A stretch of DNA of 64,000 nucleotides from Phreatobacter sp. (lineage in GTDB: Bacteria; Pseudomonadota; Alphaproteobacteria; Rhizobiales; Phreatobacteraceae): NCBI RefSeq assembly GCF_022843985.1, contig NZ_JALHMP010000016.1, forward strand, positions 32,666 to 96,665, given 5' to 3'. The notes beneath the pieces were generated by a model. It was not told the DNA's origin. It ran no database searches and saw nothing but the letters and a program-made list of their open reading frames with translations. The position numbers and the translations under genes were made by a program. Positions 36,457-44,467 of the stretch are shown here, piece after piece; position 1 is the first letter of the stretch, and every line of letters starts with the position of its first letter.

Positions 36457-36483
36457 GGGTCGGTCGCAATCATCTGAGGCAGC

Positions 36484-37950
36484 ATGTTCGGCAAGCGCGG
36501 CAATTCCGGATCTGGCATCGGACGGCAACCCCCGCCGGGCGTTGGCACGCTCGAACGCGCTCCGTCGCCCGCAGCGGCGCGTGCGCCTGAGCCCCCGCGC
36601 GCCGCCATCGCCTCGCCGCCGATCGCGCCGGTTGCGGCACAGGTCGAGGATCGCCAGCGCTCGTCCTCCTTCTACGAGACCAAGAGCCAGGTCTTCGGTG
36701 CCCTGATCGAAGCCATTGATCTGTCGCAGCTTGCCAAGCTCGACGCCCAGTCGGCGCGCGAGGAAATCCGCGACATCGTCAACGAGATCATCACGATCAA
36801 GAACATCGTGATGTCGATCGCCGAGCAGGAGGACCTGCTTGAGGACATCTGCAACGACGTCCTCGGCTACGGGCCGCTTGAGCCGCTTCTGGCCCGCGAC
36901 GACATCGCGGACATCATGGTCAACGGTCCGAACACCGTCTACATCGAAGTCTCCGGCAAGATCTCCAAGACGGGCGTCCGCTTCCGAGACGCGGCGCAGC
37001 TGATGAATATCTGCCAGCGCATCGTCAGCCAGGTCGGCCGTCGCGTCGACGAATCCTCGCCGATCTGCGACGCCCGCCTGCCCGATGGCTCCCGCGTCAA
37101 TGTCATCGCGCCACCGCTGGCGATCGACGGCGCGGCCCTCACCATCCGCAAGTTCAAGAAGGACAAGCTGACCCTCGAGCAGCTCGTCAAATATGGCTCG
37201 ATCTCGCCCGAGGGTGCCGAGATCCTCAGGATCATCGGCCGTGTCCGCTGCAACGTCGTCGTGTCCGGCGGCACCGGCTCCGGCAAGACGACGCTGCTCA
37301 ACTGCCTCACACGCTACATCGATTCCGACGAGCGCATCATCACCTGTGAGGACGCGGCCGAACTGCAGCTGCAGCAGCCGCATGTCGTCCGCCTCGAAAC
37401 GCGCCCGCCGAACCTTGAGGGCGAGGGCCGCGTCACCATGACCGACCTCGTCAAGAACTGCCTGCGTATGCGCCCCGAACGCATCATCGTCGGCGAGGTT
37501 CGCGGACCCGAGGTCTTCGACCTGTTGCAGGCGATGAACACGGGCCATGACGGCTCGATGGGCACCATCCACGCCAACTCGCCGCGCGAGTGCCTGTCGC
37601 GCATGGAATCGATGATCGCCATGGGCGGCTTTTCGCTGCCGGCCAAGACCGTGCGCGAGATCATCGTCGGTTCCGTCGACATCATCGTTCAGGCCGCCCG
37701 TCTGCGTGACGGCTCGCGTCGCATCACTCACATCACCGAAGTGCTGGGTCTGGAAGGCGAAACGCCCATCACCCAGGACCTTTTCGTCTACGAGATGGTC
37801 GGCGAGGACGAGGACGGCAAGATCGTCGGCCGCCATCGCTCGACGGGCATCGGCCGGCCGAAATTCTGGGACCGTGCCCGCTACTACAACGAGGACAAGC
37901 GCCTGGCCGCCGCACTGGATGCGGCGGAAGTCGGCGAGCCGATGAGGTGA
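36484..37950 (+). CDS. cpaF: Pilus assembly ATPase CpaF (TadA)
   Basis: CpaF is the hexameric secretion ATPase that powers pilus extension. The 488-residue protein has a proline-rich N-terminus, the N-domain around LGYGPLEPLLARDDI, Walker A GGTGSGKTT at residues 262-270, the Asp box and the His box in HDGSMGTIHANSPRE near residue 354. It lies between cpaE and tadB with small gaps, in one operon. Confidence 0.96.
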   Translation: MFGKRGNSGSGIGRQPPPGVGTLERAPSPAAARAPEPPRAAIASPPIAPVAAQVEDRQRSSSFYETKSQVFGALIEAIDLSQLAKLDAQSAREEIRDIVNEIITIKNIVMSIAEQEDLLEDICNDVLGYGPLEPLLARDDIADIMVNGPNTVYIEVSGKISKTGVRFRDAAQLMNICQRIVSQVGRRVDESSPICDARLPDGSRVNVIAPPLAIDGAALTIRKFKKDKLTLEQLVKYGSISPEGAEILRIIGRVRCNVVVSGGTGSGKTTLLNCLTRYIDSDERIITCEDAAELQLQQPHVVRLETRPPNLEGEGRVTMTDLVKNCLRMRPERIIVGEVRGPEVFDLLQAMNTGHDGSMGTIHANSPRECLSRMESMIAMGGFSLPAKTVREIIVGSVDIIVQAARLRDGSRRITHITEVLGLEGETPITQDLFVYEMVGEDEDGKIVGRHRSTGIGRPKFWDRARYYNEDKRLAAALDAAEVGEPMR

Positions 37951-37954
37951 GCCC

Positions 37955-38935
37955 ATGCCGGAACTCGACACACTCGCCATCATCGGCCTCGCCATCATCT
38001 GTGCCGGCGGCCTTGCCTATGCGCTGATTTATCCGCTTCTCTCCGGCGAGGTGAAAGCCGAGCAGCGCCGCGAGGCGGTGGCGCAGATCACCCCGCGGCC
38101 GGTGCGCACCAAGGTCGAGGAAGCCTCCGCCAAGCGCGTCAGCATCGAGGACACGCTGAAGGAGATCGAGCGCAAGCAGCAGAAGTCCTCAAAGCCTCCG
38201 CTCCAGGTCCGGATCGCCCAGGCCGGGCTCACCTGGACGCTTCGCCAGTTCTACATCATCTCCGGCGCCCTCGCGATCGGCGCCGGCCTCGCCACCCTGG
38301 TCATGGGCATGCCGCCATTGGCCATTCTCGCGGCGGTCGTCGTCTTCGGCCTCGGCGTGCCGCAATGGATCCTGAACCACCTGAAGAAGCGCCGCATGAC
38401 GGCCTTCCTCAACGAACTCGCCAATGCCGTCGACGTCATCGTCCGCGGCGTCAAGGCTGGTCTGCCGCTCGGCGACTGCATCCGCATCGTCGCGACCGAG
38501 TCCCAGGAGCCGGTCCGCACCGAATTCCGCCATATCATCGAACAGACGACGCTTGGCATTCCGCTGCATGAGGCGGTGATGAAGCTGTTCGACCGCATGC
38601 CTGTCGCCGAGGCGAACTTCTTCTGCATCGTCGTGTCGATCCAGCAGAAGGCCGGTGGCAATCTGTCAGAGACCCTCGGCAACCTCGCCAAGGTGCTGCG
38701 TGACCGCAAGAAGATGAAGGCGAAGATCGTCGCGCTGTCGCAGGAAGCCAAGTCTTCGGCGGCGATCATCGCCTGCCTTCCTCCGGCGGTGATGTTCTTC
38801 GTCTACCTGTCGACGCCGCAATACATCTCGCTGCTGTGGACCACCGACATGGGTCGGCTGCTGATGGCCGCCTGCCTGTTCTGGATGTTCACGGGCGTGA
38901 TGGTCATGCGCAAGATGATCAATTTCGATTTCTGA
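37955..38935 (+). CDS. tadB: Inner-membrane platform protein TadB (CpaG)
   Basis: The 326-residue protein has a T2SF domain (about residues 145-300) and three or four membrane helices. The core motif LPLGDCIRIVATES and the C-terminal MVMRKMINFDF end match TadB. Together with TadC it forms the inner-membrane platform driven by CpaF. It begins 4 bp after the cpaF stop. Confidence 0.93.
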   Translation: MPELDTLAIIGLAIICAGGLAYALIYPLLSGEVKAEQRREAVAQITPRPVRTKVEEASAKRVSIEDTLKEIERKQQKSSKPPLQVRIAQAGLTWTLRQFYIISGALAIGAGLATLVMGMPPLAILAAVVVFGLGVPQWILNHLKKRRMTAFLNELANAVDVIVRGVKAGLPLGDCIRIVATESQEPVRTEFRHIIEQTTLGIPLHEAVMKLFDRMPVAEANFFCIVVSIQQKAGGNLSETLGNLAKVLRDRKKMKAKIVALSQEAKSSAAIIACLPPAVMFFVYLSTPQYISLLWTTDMGRLLMAACLFWMFTGVMVMRKMINFDF

Positions 38936-38951
38936 TGGGGCGACGGACACC

Positions 38952-39926
38952 ATGCTGAAGCTCATCATCGAGAAGCTCCACGATCCCGATTTCATGATCC
39001 AGGCGCTGATCGCTATTGCGGTCTGCGCCACGGTCCTGACCTTCGCCATGCCGCTTCTGGCGGGCGACAATCTCGGCCGCCGCATGAAGGCCGTGTCGGT
39101 GGAGCGCAACAAGATCCGCGAGCGCGAGCGGGCGAGGCTGGCCAATGGCGACCGCGTCACGGTGCGGCGCACGCCGAAGGCCTGGGTGAAGTTCATCGTC
39201 GACCGCCTGCAGCTCGGCAAGCACCTCGCACAGGAAGAGGCGCGCGACAAGCTCATCCAGGCCGGCTATCGCGGCCAGGCGCCCTATATTGTCTTCCTGC
39301 TGTTTCGCCTGATCGTGCCGATCGTGACGGCGCTGGCGGCGCTGGTCTATCTCTTTGCCGTCAATGACCTCGGCCAGCCGGCCATCGTGCGCATCCTGCT
39401 CACGTTCTTTGCGGCCTATATCGGCCTGCAACTGCCGATGCTCTATCTCAAGAACAAGATCGAGCATCGCAAAACCTCGATCCGCCGGGCCTTCCCCGAT
39501 TCCCTCGACCTCCTGCTGATCTGCGTCGAGAGCGGCATGTCGATCGAGATGGCGTTCAAGCGGGTCAGCGTCGAGGTGGGAACCCAGTCGATCGCGCTGG
39601 CGGAGGAGCTTACCCTTACGACGGCCGAACTGAGCTACCTGCAGGACCGTCGCATGGCCTATGAGAACCTCGCCAAGCGCACCGATCTCGACGGTGTCAG
39701 GGCCGTCACGATGGCGCTCATCCAGGCCGAGCGCTACGGCACGCCACTGGCCAACACGCTGCGCGTGATGGCGCAGGAAAACCGCGACATGCGCATGTCG
39801 GAGGCCGAGAAGAAGGCGGCATCCCTGCCGCCCAAGCTCACCGTGCCGATGATCGTCTTCTTCCTGCCCTGTCTGTTCGTCGTCATCATGGGTCCGGCAG
39901 CGATCCGTCTGACCGGCGCCAATTGA
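38952..39926 (+). CDS. tadC: Inner-membrane platform protein TadC (CpaH)
   Basis: The 324-residue protein has the second T2SF domain (about residues 175-310), with SLDLLLICVESGMSIE and RYGTPLANTLRVMAQENRDMR (shortened: YGTPLANTLRVMAQE). It is the last gene of the rightward pilus operon. tadD, a TPR lipoprotein gene that follows in many loci, is absent here; a leftward hypothetical gene follows instead, 4 bp away. Confidence 0.93.
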   Translation: MLKLIIEKLHDPDFMIQALIAIAVCATVLTFAMPLLAGDNLGRRMKAVSVERNKIRERERARLANGDRVTVRRTPKAWVKFIVDRLQLGKHLAQEEARDKLIQAGYRGQAPYIVFLLFRLIVPIVTALAALVYLFAVNDLGQPAIVRILLTFFAAYIGLQLPMLYLKNKIEHRKTSIRRAFPDSLDLLLICVESGMSIEMAFKRVSVEVGTQSIALAEELTLTTAELSYLQDRRMAYENLAKRTDLDGVRAVTMALIQAERYGTPLANTLRVMAQENRDMRMSEAEKKAASLPPKLTVPMIVFFLPCLFVVIMGPAAIRLTGAN

Positions 39927-39930
39927 CAGT

Positions 39931-40533
39931 CTAGATCCGGTCGGCCGCGATCGGCATGGTGTCGAGAGGCGCGACCTCGTCTGCCGCGGCCGTCCGCTCG
40001 CCAGGATATCCGGCCTCGACAGTCGCGGTTGCCAGCCGGCGGTATAGGTTACGGGTGCGGCGCACCGGCCACCAGTCGTAGAAGAGGATTTGCGCCGGAC
40101 GCCAGTTTGCCACCCAACCGAAAACGGAAATGCCGTCGCGCAGCCCCTCGCGCCAGCCCCCCGGGAGAGCGGAATTGTCGACGGCGCGCGACAGAACTGT
40201 GCAGAAGGCGAGGACGCACAGGCCGATGGCAAGCGAGATGAGGCCGGTGCGGATGAGCTGGCGGAGGTTCTGGTGCTCGCCGTTGGCCATCCGGTTGAAA
40301 TGAACCCTCACCACCTCCTCCAGCTTGGCGACCTGGCGTACCGGCGCAGGCTCGCCGCGGATGCTGAGGACGATCACGAAAGTTCCGCGTCGCGGCGCGT
40401 ACCAGGCCTGCGACGCGATGTACTGGGCGGCGGTCGCATTGAGGCTGAATTCGTGGAAAGGCGAGGGATCGAAGGTCGAGAACAACTGCTCGACATCCCG
40501 GACGTCGAGCGCGATGCGGGTCTGTTTGCTCAT
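39931..40533 (-). CDS. Hypothetical protein with two membrane segments
   Basis: No family was recognised. The 200-residue protein has a polar N-terminal 90 residues, a hydrophobic helix at about residues 105-128 (LISLAIGLCVLAFCTVL) and a second region with PAQILFYDWWPVRRTRNLYRRLA. The start ATG at 40533 has an AAGAGG site 5 nt upstream; an ATG six codons earlier has none. It converges with tadC. Confidence 0.7.
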   Translation of the reverse strand: MSKQTRIALDVRDVEQLFSTFDPSPFHEFSLNATAAQYIASQAWYAPRRGTFVIVLSIRGEPAPVRQVAKLEEVVRVHFNRMANGEHQNLRQLIRTGLISLAIGLCVLAFCTVLSRAVDNSALPGGWREGLRDGISVFGWVANWRPAQILFYDWWPVRRTRNLYRRLATATVEAGYPGERTAAADEVAPLDTMPIAADRI

Positions 40534-40597
40534 CCAAGCCTCTTCGGACATGACCGGCGCTGCAGGATGCCGCGTCGACAGGCGCGCGTCGACAACC

Positions 40598-41836
40598 TCA
40601 GGCCCGCGCCAGCCTTTCACGTCGCAGCAGGAGCCAACCGACGATTGCGAGGTTCACCAGGTTCCACAGGATGCCGTTGATGAACGCGGCCTGATAGGAC
40701 TGGGTGATGTCGAAGATGACACCCGAGATCCAGCCGCCGAAGGCCATGCCCAGCAAGGTCGCCATCAACGCGATGCCGACGCGGGTCCCCGCCTCGCTCG
40801 GCGCGAAATATTCCCGGACGATGATGGCGTAGCTCGGCACGATCCCACCCTGGAACAGGCCGAACAGGATCGAGAAGATGTAGAGCGACGTCAGGCCGTC
40901 CGAGGTCAGGAACAGGACGAGGGCGAGCCCCTGCAGGGTCGAGCCGAGGAGCAGCGTCGCCAGCCCGCCGATGCGGTCCGCGACGAAGCCCGAGGCGACG
41001 CGGCTGATAATGCCGAAGGCGAGCATCAGTGACAGCATTTCCGAGCCGCGTGCCACGCCGTAGCCGAGATCGGCGCAATAGGCGACGATATGGACCTGCG
41101 GCATGGCCATGGCCACGCAGCAGGAAATGCCGGCGATGGCGAGCAGGACCATCAGCATGTTGGGCGAGAGCCCGAGGGCTGCGGGGCTCGCCGAGCGCGC
41201 CAGGCTGACCGTCCCGATCTCGGCAACCGGCGGCTTGCGGCGGAGCAGAAGCGCCAAAGGCACCATGAGCACGATGACGGTGACGGCGATGATGAGATGC
41301 GTCGTGCGCCAGCCGACGCTGTCGAGAGTGAACCGCACGATCTGCGGCCAGACGGCGCCGGCGAGATAATTGCCTGAGGCGGCAATGGCCACGGCAATGC
41401 CGCGCCGCCGGTCGAACCAGAACGAGACATGGGCAAGGAGGGGTCCGAAGACCGCCGCCGATCCGAGCCCGATCAGTACGCCGTGGACGAGGGCGAAGAC
41501 GATGATCGAAGGGGCGATGGCCGCGACAGCATAGCCCGCCCCGAGCAGGAAGCTGCCGCCAATGACCGGTATCATGATGCCGAAGCGGTCGGAGATCCGG
41601 CCCATCAGCACGCCGCCGCCGGCAAAGCCCAGCATGGCCAGCGTGTAGGGCAGGGCGGCCTCGCCCCGGCCGACCCCGAAATCCGCCTGGACGGCGGGCA
41701 TGACCACGACGACGGACCACATGCCGACGCCGCCGATCGTGCCGAGAGCCAGGGCCACGGCGAGGCGGATCCAGGCCGCCCGTCCGTCGATGTCGGAGGC
41801 GGGAGAGCGGGAACGGTCGTGGGAAAGCTGCTGCAC
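40598..41836 (-). CDS. MFS transporter
   Basis: The 412-residue protein has about 12 membrane helices and the MFS loop motif GRISDRFG near residue 80, repeated as ADRIGG in the second half. It resembles the oxalate/formate antiporter-like and monocarboxylate group of MFS carriers. The substrate is not determined. It lies 64 bp upstream of the 39931 hypothetical gene on the same strand. Confidence 0.87.
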   Translation of the reverse strand: MQQLSHDRSRSPASDIDGRAAWIRLAVALALGTIGGVGMWSVVVVMPAVQADFGVGRGEAALPYTLAMLGFAGGGVLMGRISDRFGIMIPVIGGSFLLGAGYAVAAIAPSIIVFALVHGVLIGLGSAAVFGPLLAHVSFWFDRRRGIAVAIAASGNYLAGAVWPQIVRFTLDSVGWRTTHLIIAVTVIVLMVPLALLLRRKPPVAEIGTVSLARSASPAALGLSPNMLMVLLAIAGISCCVAMAMPQVHIVAYCADLGYGVARGSEMLSLMLAFGIISRVASGFVADRIGGLATLLLGSTLQGLALVLFLTSDGLTSLYIFSILFGLFQGGIVPSYAIIVREYFAPSEAGTRVGIALMATLLGMAFGGWISGVIFDITQSYQAAFINGILWNLVNLAIVGWLLLRRERLARA

Positions 41837-41940
41837 GGGCGCCTGCCTGCCGGAGGAAGCCCGAGGCTAGCATTGGCGTTCTGCACAAAACAGCGGCAGC
41901 GGCGCTGGGCATCCGTGCAGCGGCCGCAGGCGCCGTCGGT

Positions 41941-42315
41941 TCAGACCGCCCGCCGGCCGCCCAGCGCTCCAGCCAGGGCCACCCCGGCCCAGGCGGCGAT
42001 CATCGCCATGCCGCCGAGGGGTGCCGCCATGGGAAACAGGCCCGTGCCGGCGAAGACGCGCATGGCGATGTCGCCGCTGAACAGCACGGTCCCCGCTGCG
42101 AGCCCCCAGGCGGCGATGCGCGAAACCGGATCATGGAGGAGGTTTGCCTTCCGACCGATCGCGACCGCGATGATCGCCGGGGCGTGCAGCGACAGCATGG
42201 TCGCTGCCACCGCGAGGCTGGTGCCGGCATAGGCGTGGCTGGCGAGGGCGGCGAACGCCACGCCCGTGGCCCCCATCAGTCCGGCGGCGAGGATCAGGAG
42301 GCGTGTGGCTGTCAT
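41941..42315 (-). CDS. DUF423 family small membrane protein
   Basis: The 124-residue protein has four membrane helices, the usual layout of DUF423 (YgdD) proteins, with LILAAGLMGATGVAFAALASHA at the N-terminus (first helix) and a later FSGDI motif. Function is unknown across the family. Nothing in the surroundings adds information. Confidence 0.75.
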   Translation of the reverse strand: MTATRLLILAAGLMGATGVAFAALASHAYAGTSLAVAATMLSLHAPAIIAVAIGRKANLLHDPVSRIAAWGLAAGTVLFSGDIAMRVFAGTGLFPMAAPLGGMAMIAAWAGVALAGALGGRRAV

Positions 42316-42404
42316 GGCGTTCCTGCGCGCGGCGGACTGGCCTGCGCGTCCCTCCAGCCGACATGGTGGCCGCTGCCACGCCCGTCAATGCGGCGCCGGG
42401 CGTG

Positions 42405-43544
42405 TCAGCCGAGCGGGGCGGGGATCGACAAGCGCTCGGCGGTCTGGGCGCGGGCCTGGGGACGCTTCGGCGTATGGCCCCGCAACAACCCCAGTTCCGC
42501 ATCGATCTCCTTGTCGGTCAGCATCCGGTAGCGGCGCAGCAGACCGCGCGGATCGGGCGCCGGTTTTCGCCAGCGGCGGCAGAACGACCCGACGAGGGAG
42601 GCGAAGACGTTCTCGTCGAGGGCGACGGCGCGGGCCATGGCCTCGAAGGGCTCGATCCGCCCACGCGCCAGGGCGCTGATCAGCGCCTCCCGCTTGATAT
42701 CGAGGGTGACGCCGAGCATTTCGACCGCGGGGATGACCTGGTCGGTCGCCGCCAGCAGCGTCAAGGCCTCCGCGAGCGACTTGCTGCCGTCCTTGACCTG
42801 CCGGCGCAATTCATCGGCGCTGTCCATGCAGTCCCCGTGCAGGCGAATGCGCCTGACTTTGGCGATAATCGCCTCGGAGGCGAGTTTCTGCGCCTCCCGA
42901 ACGGCATCGCAGTCCAGCCGCTCGAACAGCGAGGCCTTGAGGTTGTCCGGCACCACCAGCGCAAGGCGCAGTGCCTCCTCAGGTCCGAGTTCCGGCCGGT
43001 TGCACAATTGCTGCTGCAGTTGCGGATCGTGGGAGGCGCGCGTCACCATTCGCGACATGGCCTTGGGCGACAGCGTCACGAACCGGTTTTCCGCGAGCGT
43101 GCGCACGGTGCGCGCATCCCCCACCTCGGCCAGTGCCTCGGCGGCCTCGCCGCACAGATCCTCGCGGTCCGCCATGATCCGCGTGTCGACGAAACGCCGC
43201 TGCTTGCCGAGGTTGAGGATGGTGGCGGGTTCGGGCGTGACATGGCCGAGGGAAATCTCCGCGACCAGTTCCTCGTCCCTGTCGATGGCCGCAAAGGTGC
43301 GGGGCATGTCCAGATCGAGGGCGCCGAAGGCACGGGCGAAATAGACGCGCCGGTCGATCGGCATGGGCGGCAGCAGGTGGGCGACGATCCGGTCGAGCCT
43401 TTCCTGGGCCTTGGCCGAGGGGCGGGGGCGATCAGGCCCGAACTGGCCGAGGATGCCAGTCACCAGCGCCTGCTGCGCCGCCGGCGGCAGCTGCTCCACC
43501 GCGGCGAGAACCTGTTCGACGGGATTTTCAAGGGAGGGAAGCAT
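42405..43544 (-). CDS. DUF2336 domain protein
   Basis: The 379-residue, mostly alpha-helical protein has no signal peptide or membrane helix. It matches the DUF2336 family of alphaproteobacteria, which has HEAT-like repeats: DREDLCGEAAEALAEVGDAR and SHDPQLQQQLCNRPEL sit in repeated helical units. The function is unknown. No SD is evident before the ATG at 43544. The neighbouring glycosyltransferase gene lies upstream on the same strand. Confidence 0.75.
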   Translation of the reverse strand: MLPSLENPVEQVLAAVEQLPPAAQQALVTGILGQFGPDRPRPSAKAQERLDRIVAHLLPPMPIDRRVYFARAFGALDLDMPRTFAAIDRDEELVAEISLGHVTPEPATILNLGKQRRFVDTRIMADREDLCGEAAEALAEVGDARTVRTLAENRFVTLSPKAMSRMVTRASHDPQLQQQLCNRPELGPEEALRLALVVPDNLKASLFERLDCDAVREAQKLASEAIIAKVRRIRLHGDCMDSADELRRQVKDGSKSLAEALTLLAATDQVIPAVEMLGVTLDIKREALISALARGRIEPFEAMARAVALDENVFASLVGSFCRRWRKPAPDPRGLLRRYRMLTDKEIDAELGLLRGHTPKRPQARAQTAERLSIPAPLG

Positions 43545-43677
43545 GGTTATCGATGACCAACCTGAGAGGTAAGAGGATGCCTCCCTTTTCGATAACGTAC
43601 CGTAAACGGCCGGTCGTCCGCATCGTCGCGGATGACCCGGTATTCCGATGTCGATTCGGCCGGTTTCACGGCCCCTG

Positions 43678-44313
43678 CTACCCGCCGATGCGTGTGGCCC
43701 GGCAGCGCAAGGTGGTCAGCCGGCGGCGTCCCAGCCGCCGGCTCAGGGCTCTCTCGCTGTCCATGCCGGGACGGTGCCCGCCGAGTGCCTGATAATGGTT
43801 GCGCGACAGGAGCAGTCCCTGATGCGGGTCGGCCCCGCGGCCAAGGAGAAAGGCCAGTTGCGCCCCCGCCAGCCCGGCCTTCGCCGCCAGGCCGTAATCA
43901 TCGACGCCCAGGGCGAAGGCGGCCGCCCGCCGATCGGTTTCCTGGCGGCGGGTCACCATTTCCAGAAAGCCGTGAACTTCGCGGATCCAGCCCTCGTCCA
44001 GCACCACACCCGGACGGATGAACATCAGCCAGGGCGCCCTGGCCATCCCCGACGCGGCGGCGAGCCGGGCGCCACGATCGACCGGACCGACCAGGAACCG
44101 GCACCCTGCGACATCGGCCACCGCCTCGGTCCCATCCTGCGAGCCGCCATCGGCGATCATTGCCTCGATGATGAGTCCGTCCGCTGCTCCCGAGACGAGA
44201 CAGGCGAGCGTCGGCACCAGGCGCCGTTCGTCGTTGTGGGTGGGAATGATGACGCTGATCACGGGGCAACAATCCTCTTGCAATGCAGTATAATCGTGCC
44301 GCACTGCATTCAT
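43678..44313 (-). CDS. Family 2 glycosyltransferase
   Basis: The 211-residue protein has the GT2 start VISVIIPTHNDERRL and the nucleotide-sugar motif MIADGGSQDGT near residue 55. It is short and lacks the C-terminal part of longer GT2 enzymes but resembles small rhizobial GT2 proteins. The ATG at 44313 has AAGG at 8 nt; an alternative GTG lies at 44262. The acceptor is unknown. Confidence 0.8.
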   Translation of the reverse strand: MNAVRHDYTALQEDCCPVISVIIPTHNDERRLVPTLACLVSGAADGLIIEAMIADGGSQDGTEAVADVAGCRFLVGPVDRGARLAAASGMARAPWLMFIRPGVVLDEGWIREVHGFLEMVTRRQETDRRAAAFALGVDDYGLAAKAGLAGAQLAFLLGRGADPHQGLLLSRNHYQALGGHRPGMDSERALSRRLGRRRLTTLRCRATRIGG

Positions 44314-44467
44314 CCAGCCTTCATCGCAGCGTCATGAAAGCGCCCTTCCGACCGGATGAATGGGGTCGCGGTTGAAATGAAGCCGTGAAAGCGCCTAAAG
44401 AAACGCGCCGCAGCAATCGGGCCCGTCCGGTGTCGATGCAGCGCATGACAAGTCCGGGAATGCGACC

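Noticed and set aside
35890..37998. 702-codon open frame antisense to cpaE and cpaF
   Set aside because: It lies fully over two clear pilus genes and has shadow-type composition.
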